A stretch of 64,000 bases of DNA from CAVXFL01 sp963761015 (GCA_963761015.1 CAVXFL010000024.1:1-64000); one strand, 5' to 3'; shown: positions 44,537-56,295, counted from the stretch's first letter. A program made the numbers and translations. The notes: generated by a model not told the origin, from the sequence alone.

Positions 44537-45448
44537 TTATTCCTTCACCGCGCCGGTCAGGCTCGAAACATAATACTCCACGAACAGCGAGTAGAACAGC
44601 GCCACGGGCAGCGAGCCGAGCAGCGCGCCGGCCATCAGCGATCCCCATTGGTACACGTCGCCCGTCACCAACTCGGTCAGCACCGCCACCGGTACGGTCT
44701 TCTTCTCGGTCGACTGGATGAATGCGAGCGCGTAGATGAACTCGTTCCACGATAGCGTGAAGGCGAAAATACCGGCCGAGATCAGGCCGGGAATGGCCAG
44801 CGGGAGCGTGATGCGCCAGAGGATTTGCAGCCGCGAGGCGCCGTCGATCAGCGCGCATTCCTCGAGTTCGTACGGGATCGACTTGAAGTAGCCGATCAAG
44901 AGCCAGGTGCAGAACGGGATGAGGAACGTCGGATAGGTCAGGATCAGCGCCAGCGGACTGTCGAACAGGCCGAACTGAAACACCATCGTCGCCAGCGGAA
45001 TGAACAGGATCGTCGGCGGTACCAGATAGGCGAGATAGATGCCGAGACCCACGTGCTGGGAGCCGCGGAAGCGCAGCCGTTCGATCGCATAGGCCGCGAG
45101 CACGCTGGCGAAGATGGAGATGATCGTGGCCGCAACGGCCACCGACATGGTGATGAACAGCCAGCGTGGGTAATCGGTGTCGAACAGCAGGGTCTTGATG
45201 TTCGAGAGCGTCGGCGAATGGACCCAGAACGGGTTGAACCGCTTGTAGTCCTCCATTTCGTAGTTCGGCTTGATGGCGGTGATCGCCATCCAATAGAACG
45301 GGAACAGCAGCACGATCATGAACAGCGCCAGCGGCACATAGACCGTGACCACCCGGCGCAGCCGCGAATCCCAGGCCAGCCGCTCCGGAACGTCGGTGAC
45401 GCGGCCGGTGGCAGCGGCGAGTTCGGCTTCGGCGAAGCTCTCAGTCAT
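44537..45448 (-). CDS. ABC transporter permease, MalG/UgpE type
   Basis: 303 residues with six membrane helices. The EAA loop, which contacts the ATPase, reads YELEECALIDGASRLQILWR, followed by ITLPLAIPGLISAGIFAFTL. The start is ATG 45448, overlapping the other permease by 8 bp. With the neighbouring permease, solute-binding protein and ATPase it forms a CUT1-like importer for a carbohydrate or polyol. The substrate is unknown. Confidence 0.9.
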   Translation of the reverse strand: MTESFAEAELAAATGRVTDVPERLAWDSRLRRVVTVYVPLALFMIVLLFPFYWMAITAIKPNYEMEDYKRFNPFWVHSPTLSNIKTLLFDTDYPRWLFITMSVAVAATIISIFASVLAAYAIERLRFRGSQHVGLGIYLAYLVPPTILFIPLATMVFQFGLFDSPLALILTYPTFLIPFCTWLLIGYFKSIPYELEECALIDGASRLQILWRITLPLAIPGLISAGIFAFTLSWNEFIYALAFIQSTEKKTVPVAVLTELVTGDVYQWGSLMAGALLGSLPVALFYSLFVEYYVSSLTGAVKE

Positions 45449-46400
45449 TCGCGCCGCCCTGCTGCCATTTGCGTCGCCCCAGTCCGAAATAGCTCAACAG
45501 CGTCGCCGCGATCAGGAACGGGATCATCGCCACCGCGATCGCCGCGCCCTCGCCCAATTGCGTGCCGGGAATGGCGCGCTGGAAGGCGAGCGTGGCCATG
45601 AGATGCGTGGTGTTGAACGGCCCGCCGCGCGTGATCGCGTAGACGAGCTGGAAGTCGGAGAACGTGAACAGCACCGACAGCGTGAGCACCACGGCGAGAA
45701 TCGGCATCAGCAGCGGCACGGTGATGCGGCGGAATTGCTGCCAGGGCGTGGCGCCGTCGAGCAGGGCGGCTTCGTAGAGCGAGGGGGAAATGGTTTGCAG
45801 CCCGGCCAGCAGGCAGATCGCCACGAACGGAATGCCGCGCCAGATATTCGCCGCGATGAGCGACCAACGCGCGTGCCAGGGCGTGCCGAGGAAGTCGATG
45901 TAATTCTTGCGCCAGTGCAGCACGTCCACCAGCAGATAAGAAATGATCGAGAACTGCGGGTCGTAGATCCACCAGAAGGCGATGGCCGACAGCACCGTGG
46001 GCACGATCCACGGCAGCAGTACGATCGCGCGGAAAAACGCCTTGAACGGAATGTAGTGGTTCAGCAGCAGCGCCAACCATAGGCCCAGCGCGAATTTCCC
46101 GATGGTCGCGACGGTCGTGTAGAAAATCGTGTTGAACACGGCGAGCCAGAAAATCGGGTCGTTGAACAGCGAGACGAAATTGGCCAGTCCGATGAAATGC
46201 CCCGCCCGGCCGATGGTCGCGTCGGTCAGCGACAGCCAGATGCCGAGGCCGAGCGGGTATGTCAGGAACACCGCCAGCAGCCCGACCGTCGGCAGCAGGC
46301 ACATCGCAACCAGGAACGGCTTCCAGTCGAACAGGCGCACGAACCACGGATCGCGCTTGCGGCGGGTCAAGACCCAGGGTTGAACGGTGGCGTCCATCAT
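45441..46400 (-). CDS. ABC transporter permease, MalF/UgpA type
   Basis: 319 residues from ATG 46400, preceded by GCGGAG. The first helix is FLVAMCLLPTVGLLAVFLTY. The EAA loop appears as PSLYEAALLDGATPWQQFRR, then ITVPLLMPILAVVLTLSVLF. It pairs with the MalG-type permease to form the membrane channel. The frame extends to 46442 but the nearer start has the ribosome site. Confidence 0.9.
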   Translation of the reverse strand: MMDATVQPWVLTRRKRDPWFVRLFDWKPFLVAMCLLPTVGLLAVFLTYPLGLGIWLSLTDATIGRAGHFIGLANFVSLFNDPIFWLAVFNTIFYTTVATIGKFALGLWLALLLNHYIPFKAFFRAIVLLPWIVPTVLSAIAFWWIYDPQFSIISYLLVDVLHWRKNYIDFLGTPWHARWSLIAANIWRGIPFVAICLLAGLQTISPSLYEAALLDGATPWQQFRRITVPLLMPILAVVLTLSVLFTFSDFQLVYAITRGGPFNTTHLMATLAFQRAIPGTQLGEGAAIAVAMIPFLIAATLLSYFGLGRRKWQQGGAND

Positions 46401-46472
46401 GCGCTCCGCGGAATTTGCCGATATCGGGCCGGCGCCGGCCACCCCGAAGGGCGGCCGGTGCGCGCTCCGGCG

Positions 46473-47816
46473 TCAGCTCTTGTAATAGCGCTCGACCTGC
46501 TGCGCCGCCCGCTTCGCCGCGCTCTCCGGCGAGGCGTTGCCGCTCGCCACTTCCGCGAACATGTCGACGATCGTGTAGTTCGCGGCTACCGCGCTGGAGG
46601 CAGGCGTCACCGGCCCCTTGTAGCCGTCGTAGAACGAGGTATCCATGCCGACGGCGTAGGGTGCCAGCTTCGGATTCTGGTGCCAGAACGCCATCTTGCT
46701 GTACGCCTTCAGCGGATTCGACCAGTAGCCGAGACATTGCGACAGCCACGGCCCGTATTGCGGCGCCTCCATCATGAAGCGCAGATAGTCCTTGGCGGCA
46801 TTGGGATACTTGCTGTGCCGGAACAGCATCGCGTTGACCACCAGCGCCGTTTGCGGGCGGCTTTTCACCACGCCGAACGGCACCGTCTGATGGTTGGTAT
46901 CCGCGGCAATCGCGTTCAACCGCTTGTCGGGCGAGTTCTTCAGCACGTAATAGATCGACACGCCGTTGAACGTCAGCCCGAGTCGACCGGCCGCATAAGC
47001 CTTGTTGTTGGCCGAGTCGTTCCAGGCGAGCGTGCCGGGAATCATCGTGGGATAGAGTTCCTTCGCGTATTTCAGCGCCGCGATCGTTTCCTTGGAGTTG
47101 ATCGCGACCTTGCCGTTTTCATCGACCAAAAAGCCGCCGTGCGACCACAGCAACCAGTAGCAGAACCCGTTGGCGTCGCCGATCGCGTGGCCGAGCGAGA
47201 AGCCGCACGGATGGCCGATCTGCTTCAGCTTCTGGCATAGCGAGAGGAAACCGTTCAGATCGTCGGGAATCTTGTCGTAGCCGGCCTGCTTCACCCAGGA
47301 CATGCGGTACACGGTCGGCCCGACGCCGCCGCCCATCGGCAGCGAGATCCAATTCTTGGTCTTCCAGTGGGTGCCATACAGCACGGCCAGATCGAACCAG
47401 CCTCCGTATTTCTTGCCCAGGTAATCAGCAACATCCGTCATGTCCGTGAGCTTTTCGGCGTAGATCTGCGGATCCGCGCTGAACCCCAGAATGATGTCGG
47501 GGCCGGCGCCGGTATTGGCGGTCACCGCCGTCTGCGGCCGCAGATCTTCCCAGCTCACGAAATCGACGCGCACCGGAATGCCGGTCGCTTCGGTGTACTT
47601 CTTGGTGTTGGCGCGGAAAATCGTCTCGTCCGGCTGCACGAACTTGGCCGGCCGCAGCACCCGCAGATGCGCGCCCTTCTCGATCTTCAAGGCGGGCGGC
47701 GGCACGTTCGCCGTCGGCACCTCGTCGGCCGCGCGCGCGCCGATCAGGGGCAGCGTGGCGGCGCCGAGCGCGGCTGCGCCGATCGCGAGCGATTCCCGCC
47801 TGGTGAAGTTGTGCAT
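46473..47816 (-). CDS. Extracellular solute-binding protein of the sugar-type ABC importer
   Basis: 447 residues from ATG 47816. The start MHNFTRRESLAIGAAALGAA has a twin-arginine-like motif and hydrophobic stretch ending in ARA, so the protein is probably exported folded by Tat. The mature part has the family-1 binding-protein architecture: SWEDLRPQTAVTANTGAGPD, YGTHWKTKNWISLPMGGGVG and DSANNKAYAAGRLGLTFNGV. It captures the substrate in the periplasm for the permeases encoded downstream. Confidence 0.88.
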   Translation of the reverse strand: MHNFTRRESLAIGAAALGAATLPLIGARAADEVPTANVPPPALKIEKGAHLRVLRPAKFVQPDETIFRANTKKYTEATGIPVRVDFVSWEDLRPQTAVTANTGAGPDIILGFSADPQIYAEKLTDMTDVADYLGKKYGGWFDLAVLYGTHWKTKNWISLPMGGGVGPTVYRMSWVKQAGYDKIPDDLNGFLSLCQKLKQIGHPCGFSLGHAIGDANGFCYWLLWSHGGFLVDENGKVAINSKETIAALKYAKELYPTMIPGTLAWNDSANNKAYAAGRLGLTFNGVSIYYVLKNSPDKRLNAIAADTNHQTVPFGVVKSRPQTALVVNAMLFRHSKYPNAAKDYLRFMMEAPQYGPWLSQCLGYWSNPLKAYSKMAFWHQNPKLAPYAVGMDTSFYDGYKGPVTPASSAVAANYTIVDMFAEVASGNASPESAAKRAAQQVERYYKS

Positions 47817-47846
47817 TTTTCTATCCTCCCTCACTCGGCCCTTGCT

Positions 47847-48905
<1,059 letters not shown>

Positions 48906-49105
48906 GGAGTGTTCCCGAATCCCCTGCCCGCGCGGGCCGATTGGCGGCCTCTGATATCCGTTGTCCCGGATCGCTCCAGGCATGCGGAGCATAGTGCCGG
49001 AGGATTCCGGTTGACAATTGCTCCGCCCGTCTCCGCCGCGGCGGCGCGTCCCCATATCCATGGCGTCGCGGCACGCAGGCCGGGACAACTAGGGAGGTGA
49101 TCGCC

Positions 49106-50224
49106 ATGCGGATCGGCGTTCCGACGGAGATCAAGACGCACGAATACCGGGTCGGGCTGGTGCCGGCGGCGGTTCGCGAACTGGCGGCACGCGGGCATCG
49201 TGTCGTGGTCCAGCGCGGGGCCGGTATCGGCGTCGGGTTTACCGACGAGGCGTACCTCGCCGTCGGCGCCGCGACGGCCGAGACCGCCGAGGACGTGTTC
49301 GCGACCGCCGAGATGATCGTCAAGGTGAAGGAGCCGCAGAGCGCCGAAATCGCCCGGCTGCACCCCGGGCAGGTGCTGTTCACCTATCTGCACTTGGCCG
49401 CCGACCGGGCGCAGACCGAGGGGCTGCTCCGCTCGGGCGCGACTTGCATCGCCTACGAGACCGTGACCGACGCCCGTAGCGCCCTGCCGCTGCTCTCGCC
49501 GATGAGCGAGGTGGCCGGGCGGATGTCCGTCCAGGTCGGCGCGCATTGCCTGGAGAAGGAGCAGGGCGGCGCGGGCATCCTGCTCGGCGGGGTGCCGGGC
49601 GTGCCGCCGGCCAAGGTGATCATCCTGGGCGGCGGGGTCGCCGGCACCAATGCGGCGCGCGTGGCCATGGGCATGGAGGCGAGCGTCGCGGTCATCGACA
49701 AGTCGCTGCACCGGCTGAAGGAACTCGATCTGCAATTCGGCGCCATGATGCGCACCCTGTTCGCGACCACCGAGACGATCGAGCAGGAAGTATGCTCGGC
49801 CGATCTGGTGATCGGCGCCGTGCTGCTGCCCGGCGGCGCGGCGCCGAAGCTGGTCACGCGGGAGATGGTGCGCCGGATGCGCCCGGGCTCGGTGCTGGTC
49901 GATATCGCGATCGACCAGGGCGGCTGCTCGGAGACCAGCCGCCCGACCACGCATGCCGAGCCGACCTATGTGGAGGAAGGCGTGGTGCATTACTGCGTCA
50001 CCAACATGCCCGGCGCGGTGGCGCGCACCTCGACCATCGCGCTGAACAACGCCACCCTGCCGTTCGTGCTGGCGCTCGCCGACAAGGGCTGGCGTCGGGC
50101 CATGCGCGACGACCCGCACCTCGCCGAGGGTCTGAACATCCACGAAGGGCGGGTGACGCACTCCGCGGTGGCGGAGGCGCTGGGGCTTGGCTACGTCGCT
50201 AAGAAGACGTTGCTGGAACATTGA
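49106..50224 (+). CDS. ald: Alanine dehydrogenase
   Basis: 372 residues from ATG 49106, with AGGGAGG upstream; an in-frame GTG at 49097 is less likely. The N-terminal domain has MRIGVPTEIKTHEYRVGLVP, the substrate Lys in VKVKEPQSAE and the His in TYLHLAADRA. The NAD site is KVIILGGGVAGTNAARVAMG, and the end has NNATLPFVLALADKGW. It interconverts L-alanine with pyruvate and ammonia using NAD. It is divergent from the ABC operon and appears monocistronic. Confidence 0.94.
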   Translation: MRIGVPTEIKTHEYRVGLVPAAVRELAARGHRVVVQRGAGIGVGFTDEAYLAVGAATAETAEDVFATAEMIVKVKEPQSAEIARLHPGQVLFTYLHLAADRAQTEGLLRSGATCIAYETVTDARSALPLLSPMSEVAGRMSVQVGAHCLEKEQGGAGILLGGVPGVPPAKVIILGGGVAGTNAARVAMGMEASVAVIDKSLHRLKELDLQFGAMMRTLFATTETIEQEVCSADLVIGAVLLPGGAAPKLVTREMVRRMRPGSVLVDIAIDQGGCSETSRPTTHAEPTYVEEGVVHYCVTNMPGAVARTSTIALNNATLPFVLALADKGWRRAMRDDPHLAEGLNIHEGRVTHSAVAEALGLGYVAKKTLLEH

Positions 50225-50399
50225 CCAAGCGCTCCGCCTGACCGGTGCCTTCGTCGCGGCGAATCGATCCGGATTTTGCCCCAGCTTTCATTTGCCCTGG
50301 CTGACCGCGTGAGCCTATCGTTCCGATGGCGGGGCGGCAGTCCGGCCCGGAAGCAACGATAGGCCGCGGGAACCAGCCGGTCGCGCAGGGGGGAAGCCG

Positions 50400-51746
50400 A
50401 TGTCCAAGTTCGGAAAAATCTCGCGCCGCAACGCGGTGAAGCTGACCGCCGGCGCGGCCGCCCTGCCGCTCGTGCATATGCGCACCTCCCGCGCCGCCGG
50501 CCGGTTGGCGTTCGGCGTCATCGACCACTGGGTGCCGCGCGGCAACGACATGATGCGCCAGCAGGTCAGCCGCTGGGCGGCGCGCAACAAGGTCGATGTC
50601 GCGATCGATTTCATCACCATCATCGGCAACAAGATCGTCGTTACCGCGGCGGCCGAGGACGCGGCCGGCAGCGGCCACGACGTCATGTGGTTCCCGGGAT
50701 GGGAAGTGCATAATCACGAGCGCAGACTGGAGCCGATGGACGACGTGGTCGGCCGGCTGGAGGCGCAATACGGCAAGCTCGACGAGCTGTTTCAATATGC
50801 GAACAAGACCGACGGGCACTGGATGGCGGTGCCGACCAGCACCAGCACCGTCTATCAATCGCCCTGCGCGCGCATCGACTACTTCAAGAAATTCTGCGGC
50901 CTCGATCTGACGGAAATGTATCCGGCGCAGCCTGTCCACACGGCGCTCTCGGACACCTGGACCTACGACACGTTCCTGCGCTGCGCGGAACAATGCGCGA
51001 GGGGCGGCAAACCGTTCGGCTTCGGCCTCGGCACCACGCAGGACTCGCTCGACATCGTTGGCTCGTTCTGCGCCGCGTTCGGCGTGGAGCTGGTGGACGC
51101 GAAGGGCAATATCACCGTCAAATCGGACAATACCCGCCGGCTGCTCGAATATTGGAAGAAGCTGGTCGCGTTCATGCCGCCGGACATCTACAGTTTCGAC
51201 AACGCCACCGATAACCGCATGCTGATCGCCGACAAGAGCGCGCTGATCTACAACCCGCCCTCGGCCTGGGCGGTGGCGTTGCGCGACGCGCCGCACGTGG
51301 CCCAGCAGTGCTGGACGTTCCCGACGCCGGCGGGCCCGGCCGGCCGTTTCGTGCCGATCGATCCGGCGTCGTTCGGCGTGTGGTCGTTCAGCCGGAACAA
51401 GGCCGCGGGCAAGGAATTGATCGAGTTTCTGATGCAGCGGCCGCAAGTGCAGCAGCGCTGCGACGTGGTCGCCGGCTTCGACATTCCGCCGTTCGATTCC
51501 ATGCTGGATTTCGATATCTGGGCGAAGGTGAAGCCGCCGCTGGGCACGATGTACAACTACCCGGTGCGGCCGCACCATCATGCCAAGCGCTCGTTCACCG
51601 GCATGCCGGCGCCGCCGCAGATCGCCGTGCAAATCTATAACAACGCCGTGCCCTGCAACATGATCGCGAAGGTCACGCATGGCGGCCAGTCGATCGAGGA
51701 CGCGATCGCCTGGGCGGAGAACGAGCTGCAAACCTATCTCATGTGA
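50400..51746 (+). CDS. Orphan extracellular solute-binding protein (Tat-exported)
   Basis: 448 residues. The start MSKFGKISRRNAVKLTAGAA is a clear twin-arginine signal (S-R-R-N-A-V-K). The mature protein resembles family-1 binding proteins: DVMWFPGWEVHNHERRLEPM, TDGHWMAVPTSTSTVYQSP and NPPSAWAVALRDAPHVAQQC. No permease or ATPase gene adjoins it. It may feed the importer at 44.5-48.9 kb or another system elsewhere. The 175 bp upstream hold no recognisable gene. Confidence 0.82.
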   Translation: MSKFGKISRRNAVKLTAGAAALPLVHMRTSRAAGRLAFGVIDHWVPRGNDMMRQQVSRWAARNKVDVAIDFITIIGNKIVVTAAAEDAAGSGHDVMWFPGWEVHNHERRLEPMDDVVGRLEAQYGKLDELFQYANKTDGHWMAVPTSTSTVYQSPCARIDYFKKFCGLDLTEMYPAQPVHTALSDTWTYDTFLRCAEQCARGGKPFGFGLGTTQDSLDIVGSFCAAFGVELVDAKGNITVKSDNTRRLLEYWKKLVAFMPPDIYSFDNATDNRMLIADKSALIYNPPSAWAVALRDAPHVAQQCWTFPTPAGPAGRFVPIDPASFGVWSFSRNKAAGKELIEFLMQRPQVQQRCDVVAGFDIPPFDSMLDFDIWAKVKPPLGTMYNYPVRPHHHAKRSFTGMPAPPQIAVQIYNNAVPCNMIAKVTHGGQSIEDAIAWAENELQTYLM

Positions 51747-51790
51747 GATGTGCGAACCGAATGCCGGCGGGTTGCTCGAGCGGGGAGCTG

Positions 51791-51812
51791 ATGCAATGAT
51801 ATAACATTGCAT
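51791..51812. promoter_or_regulatory. Zur-like operator: perfect 8-bp palindrome
   Basis: ATGCAATG-ATATAA-CATTGCAT, a perfect inverted repeat 34 bp before the znuA-like ATG. The core AATGATATAACATT fits the AT-rich palindromes bound by the zinc repressor Zur in alphaproteobacteria, and contains a TATAAC that could be the -10 element. Binding would block the zinc uptake operon when zinc is plentiful. Confidence 0.8.
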
Positions 51813-51845
51813 TCGCGCCGTCGGCGCCAGCGTAGGGAAACCGGC

Positions 51846-52717
51846 ATGCGAACGGCGATCGTGGTCGCTGCTGTCCTGCTCCTGGGTCGGCCGGCCCTGG
51901 CGACGGCGGCCGACCCCCCGATCCCGGTCGTTGCCGCCGAGAATTTCTACGGCGATCTCGCCCGGCAGATCGGCGGGGCACGGGTCGCGGTGACCAGCAT
52001 CCTGAGCAGCCCGGATCAGGATCCGCATCTGTTCGAGGCCAGCGCCAGGACCGCGCGCGAACTCGCCGGGGCGCGGCTCGTGATCTACAACGGCGCCGGT
52101 TACGACCCCTGGATGGCCAAGCTGCTGGCCGCCTCGCCCACCGCGAACCGCGCCGTCATCGTAGTCGCGGACCTCGTTCGTCGGAAGCCGGGCGAAAACC
52201 CGCACCTTTGGTACGATCCTAACACCATGCCGGCCGCCGCCCTGCGGCTGGCGGCCGATCTCGAAATCCTCGATGCGGCGCGCAAGGCGGCGTACCAGTC
52301 GCGGCTCCGGGTTTTCCTGCAATCGCTCCAGCCGTTGAGCGCCAAGATCGCCGAGATGCGCCGGAAATACGCGGGCACGCCGGTCACCGCGACCGAGCCG
52401 GTGTTCGGCTACATGGCCGATGCGCTCGGGCTGACAATGCGCAACCTGCGCTTCCAGATCGCGGTGATGAACGACGCGGAGCCTCGTGCCTCCGATCTCG
52501 CGACGTTCGAGAACGACCTGCGCCAGCACAAGGTGAAGGTGCTGATCTACAACAGTCAGGCCACCGAGGCGATGGCCAGGCGGATGCGCGACATTGCCGC
52601 GCAGTCGCACATTCCGGTGGTCGGCGTCAGCGAAACCGAGCCGCCCGGCACGACCTACCAGAACTGGATGCTCGGTCAGTTGACCGATCTGCAGCATGCG
52701 CTGGCGAGCCCGGGGAA

Positions 52718-52721
<4 letters not shown>
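51846..52721 (+). CDS. znuA: Zinc/manganese-type ABC transporter solute-binding protein
   Basis: 291 residues from ATG 51846, with a signal peptide MRTAIVVAAVLLLGRPALAT. Cluster A-I (TroA) fold: VVAAENFYGDLARQIGG, first ligand His in SSPDQDPHLFEASA, second in GENPHLWYDPNTMP. The third site usually holds His but here reads ATEPVFGYMADALG, and the last is VSETEPPGTTYQNWM. No His-rich loop is present. It captures zinc, possibly manganese, in the periplasm. It lies 34 bp after the Zur-like palindrome and is coupled to the ATPase gene (GTGA). Confidence 0.88.
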
Positions 52722-53512
<791 letters not shown>

Positions 53513-53516
53513 GGCG

Positions 53517-54383
53517 ATGCTGCAATACGACTTCATGCTGAACGCCTTCGCCGCCGCCGGCATCGTGTCGGTGGTCGCCGGCATGATCGGTTATTTCGTC
53601 GTGCTGCGCAGCCAGGCCTTTGCCGGCCACGCGCTCGCGCATGTCGGCTTCGCCGGCGCGACCGGAGCGGTACTGCTGGGCCTGCCGCCGCTCTGGGGTC
53701 TGATCGGGATGACCCTAATCGCCGGCGTCGGCATGGGGGCGCTCGGCGAACGGCTGGAGGGGCGCGACATCGCGATCGGCATGATGCTGTCGCTGTCGCT
53801 CGGGCTCGGGCTGCTGTTCCTGCATTTCTACACGGCCTACGCGACGCAGGTGACGGGGCTGCTGTTCGGCAACGTGCTCGGCGTGGACCGCCCGACCTTG
53901 CTGACGCTCGCCGTTTCGGGCGTGGTGGCGATCGGTCTGCTGGGCGGCATCGCGCGGCCGCTGATCTTCGCCAGCCTGCAGCCTGAGGTGGCGGAGGCGC
54001 GCGGGGTTTCGCTCCGACTGGTTTCGGTGCTGTTCCTCGCCATCGTCGCCCTCGCGGTCGCGCAGGCGGCGCAGATCGTGGGCGTGCTGCTGGTGTTCAC
54101 CTTGATGGTCGGGCCGGCGGCGGCGGCGCAGCAGGTGACCACCCGGCTCGGCCTCGGCGTCGCGCTGTCGGTCACCTTCGCGCTCGCGGAATCCTGGCTC
54201 GGCATCACGCTCGCCTATTACACGGATTGGCCGACGACGTTCTGGATCGCGACCTTGAGCGGCGCCTTCTATCTGCTCACGTTGACGTCCGTACCCGAAA
54301 GCGTCGGATGCGGGCTGGCGGGCAAGCGAACGGGCGCGACCTACAACCTTGTGGGGTCCGGCACGGACGGCGACCATACGTAA
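53517..54383 (+). CDS. znuB: Metal ABC transporter permease
   Basis: 288 residues with eight to nine membrane helices of the ABC-3 family: MIGYFVVLRSQAFAGHALAH with the conserved H-x3-H, GTLL-type segments such as TQVTGLLFGNVLGVDRP, and AQIVGVLLVFTLMVGPAAAA. It forms the zinc channel with ZnuC. It closes the three-gene operon. Its order, A-C-B, and the palindrome upstream make zinc the best substrate guess. Confidence 0.9.
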   Translation: MLQYDFMLNAFAAAGIVSVVAGMIGYFVVLRSQAFAGHALAHVGFAGATGAVLLGLPPLWGLIGMTLIAGVGMGALGERLEGRDIAIGMMLSLSLGLGLLFLHFYTAYATQVTGLLFGNVLGVDRPTLLTLAVSGVVAIGLLGGIARPLIFASLQPEVAEARGVSLRLVSVLFLAIVALAVAQAAQIVGVLLVFTLMVGPAAAAQQVTTRLGLGVALSVTFALAESWLGITLAYYTDWPTTFWIATLSGAFYLLTLTSVPESVGCGLAGKRTGATYNLVGSGTDGDHT

Positions 54384-54426
54384 TGGCCGTATTCCCTCAG
54401 CAACCATCCGGAGCTGGCCAAACCGC

Positions 54427-55326
54427 ATGAGGCGACGCGCGAGCGCGCTGGAGACCGTGTTCGTCGATGTGCCGGAGGTGGCGGTCGCCGCCTACGAGGG
54501 GGCGCTGCGCTCGGCCTCCGGGGCCGTCGGACTGTTTTCGGACGACGCGACCGGGCTCTGGCGTGTCGAAGGCGTGAAGCCGGCCGGCGAGAAGGAGGCC
54601 GAACTGGCGCTCGGGCTCGCGCTGGCCGAGGCGGCGACCGGGGTGGCCGCGACCTTGGGGCGTCATGCCACCGAGGCGGAGGGCTGGCTCGCCCGCACGC
54701 GAACGGCGTTCCCCGAGCAGCGCATCGGCCGCTTCGCCGTTCGCGGCACGCATCTTCCTGGGCGGACGGCGCCTGGCCGGATCGCGCTCGTGCTCGACGC
54801 GGGCGCCGCGTTCGGCTCCGGCGAGCACGCATCGACGCGCGGCTGCCTGCGCGCGCTGCAACGTGTCGCGTTCCGCCGCCCGCGCCACATCATCGACCTC
54901 GGCACGGGCTCGGGCATCCTGGCGCTGGCGGCGGCCAGACTGATCCGCCGGCCGGTGCTGGCGGTGGATAACGACCCCTGGGCGGTGCGTGTCGCCGCGC
55001 GCAACGCCGCGCTGAACGGCGCGCGCGGGCTGGTGCGGGTGGCCCTGGCGAACGGCTGGCGGCATCGGCGCGTGAGGGGCGGCCGGCCGTACGATCTCGT
55101 GCTCGCCAACATCCTGGCGCGCCCGCTCGCCGCCATGGCGCGCGACCTGGCCACCGCGCTGGCGCCGGGCGGCATCGCCATCCTTTCCGGCCTGCTCGCG
55201 AGCCAGGCGCGCATGGTTCTGGCGGCGCATCGGCGCCTGGGGCTTCGCCTCGCCTTCGCGATCGGCGAAGGTGCCTGGACCACGCTGGTCTTGCGAAAAG
55301 GCTTCGTCCCGCATGGATGCGACTGA
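54427..55326 (+). CDS. prmA: Ribosomal protein L11 methyltransferase family
   Basis: 299 residues from ATG 54427. PrmA marks are clear: DAGAAFGSGEHASTRGCLRA, equivalent to the FGTGxHxTT loop, the SAM motif IIDLGTGSGILALAAARLIR, acidic VLAVDNDPWAVRVAARNAAL, and the catalytic-site segment YDLVLANILARPLAAMARDL. It trimethylates L11 of the large ribosomal subunit. The N-terminal domain is diverged, so action on another protein is possible. The last 14 bp overlap the next gene. Confidence 0.85.
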   Translation: MRRRASALETVFVDVPEVAVAAYEGALRSASGAVGLFSDDATGLWRVEGVKPAGEKEAELALGLALAEAATGVAATLGRHATEAEGWLARTRTAFPEQRIGRFAVRGTHLPGRTAPGRIALVLDAGAAFGSGEHASTRGCLRALQRVAFRRPRHIIDLGTGSGILALAAARLIRRPVLAVDNDPWAVRVAARNAALNGARGLVRVALANGWRHRRVRGGRPYDLVLANILARPLAAMARDLATALAPGGIAILSGLLASQARMVLAAHRRLGLRLAFAIGEGAWTTLVLRKGFVPHGCD

Positions 55327-56095
55327 ACCGATCCCAGCCGGCCCGGCCCCGAGCAAGGGCGCCGCCTGGGACCGATCGCGGCACAATCCCCGGCTGATCA
55401 TGACCATCGGGCTTTATGGCAGCGCCTCGACCTGGGTGTTCAACGTGGCGCGCGAGCTAATGGTGGCGCGGCACGGCACGGCGCGCGTGCGCGCGCTCTA
55501 TTCGGATACCGTCGCCAAGGTGGTCGAGGACCGGCAGGTGCTCGGGCGCTATTTGGTGTGGAAGATGCACTACGGCGAGCCGCAATGGGATGTGTTTGCG
55601 CAACTGGCCGACCCGACCATCGTGCTGAGCGTGCGCGATCCGCGCGACGCCGCGCTATCCATGGTGAACCGCTTCAACACGGCGCTGGAGCTTGCGGTGC
55701 ATGCGGTCGGGCGCTGCTGCAACCGGGTGCTGCAATGCGCGGCGGGCGGCTTCCCGGTGCTGCGCTACGAGGACGGGTTCTTCCGCGACCCCGACTGCAT
55801 CCGCAAACTCGCCGGTCATCTCGGCGTCGCGGCCGATGACGCGACGGTTTCCGCGATCTTCGCGCGCTATACGACCGAGGCGGTCCGCAGCTTCGCCGAG
55901 GGCGTGGAGCGCCTGCCGACGGAGCAGGTGAAGGGCGATCCGGCGGTCGACCTCTACGACGACGTGACGCAGATCCATCGCGGCCATATCGGCGACACGT
56001 CCGTCGCCAAATGGCGCCACCAGCTCACCGCCGACCAGCAGCAAGCGATCACCACGCACTTCGCGCCGTTCCTGCAACGGTTCGGCTACGCGTGA
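55313..56095 (+). CDS. Sulfotransferase-like protein
   Basis: 260 residues from ATG 55313, overlapping prmA by 14 bp. TIGLYGSASTWVFNVAREL resembles the PAPS 5'-phosphosulfate loop of P-loop sulfotransferases. TIVLSVRDPRDAALSMVNRF matches the 3'-phosphate segment (R-D-P-R-D-x-x-x-S). FPVLRYEDGFFRDPDCIRKL is also usual. It likely moves a sulfuryl group from PAPS to an unknown acceptor, or is a related P-loop enzyme. Cytosolic; no signal peptide. Confidence 0.7.
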   Translation: MDATEPIPAGPAPSKGAAWDRSRHNPRLIMTIGLYGSASTWVFNVARELMVARHGTARVRALYSDTVAKVVEDRQVLGRYLVWKMHYGEPQWDVFAQLADPTIVLSVRDPRDAALSMVNRFNTALELAVHAVGRCCNRVLQCAAGGFPVLRYEDGFFRDPDCIRKLAGHLGVAADDATVSAIFARYTTEAVRSFAEGVERLPTEQVKGDPAVDLYDDVTQIHRGHIGDTSVAKWRHQLTADQQQAITTHFAPFLQRFGYA

Positions 56096-56286
56096 TCGCC
56101 GCCCATCGGGGGCGGGTGCTTGGTCGTGAGCGGCTCGTCGTGCTCGATCTCGCCCCCAGCGACCTCGGTATCGTGGCGCTGTTCGGTCGGCGTGCCCTTG
56201 GGGCTGTGATTGGTCGTGTCGTCCGTGCGCTCGGGCTTGCGGGGCTCGCCCTTGCGCGGCGGATCTGGCGATTTGCCGCGGCTCAT
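56086..56286 (-). CDS. Small hydrophilic protein, function unknown
   Basis: 66 residues, MSRGKSPDPPRKGEPRKPER at the start, almost entirely charged, Pro, Gly and Thr residues and no hydrophobic core, so intrinsically disordered. It converges with and overlaps the sulfotransferase-like gene by 10 bp, and lies 9 bp after the DUF6496 gene with which it may be co-transcribed. No family recognised. Confidence 0.5.
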   Translation of the reverse strand: MSRGKSPDPPRKGEPRKPERTDDTTNHSPKGTPTEQRHDTEVAGGEIEHDEPLTTKHPPPMGGDHA

Positions 56287-56295
56287 CGTGCGCTC

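Noticed and set aside
50199..52697. 832-residue open frame on the minus strand
   Set aside because: It covers the solute-binding protein and znuA genes in antisense, with Arg/His/Ala-rich composition typical of a shadow frame.
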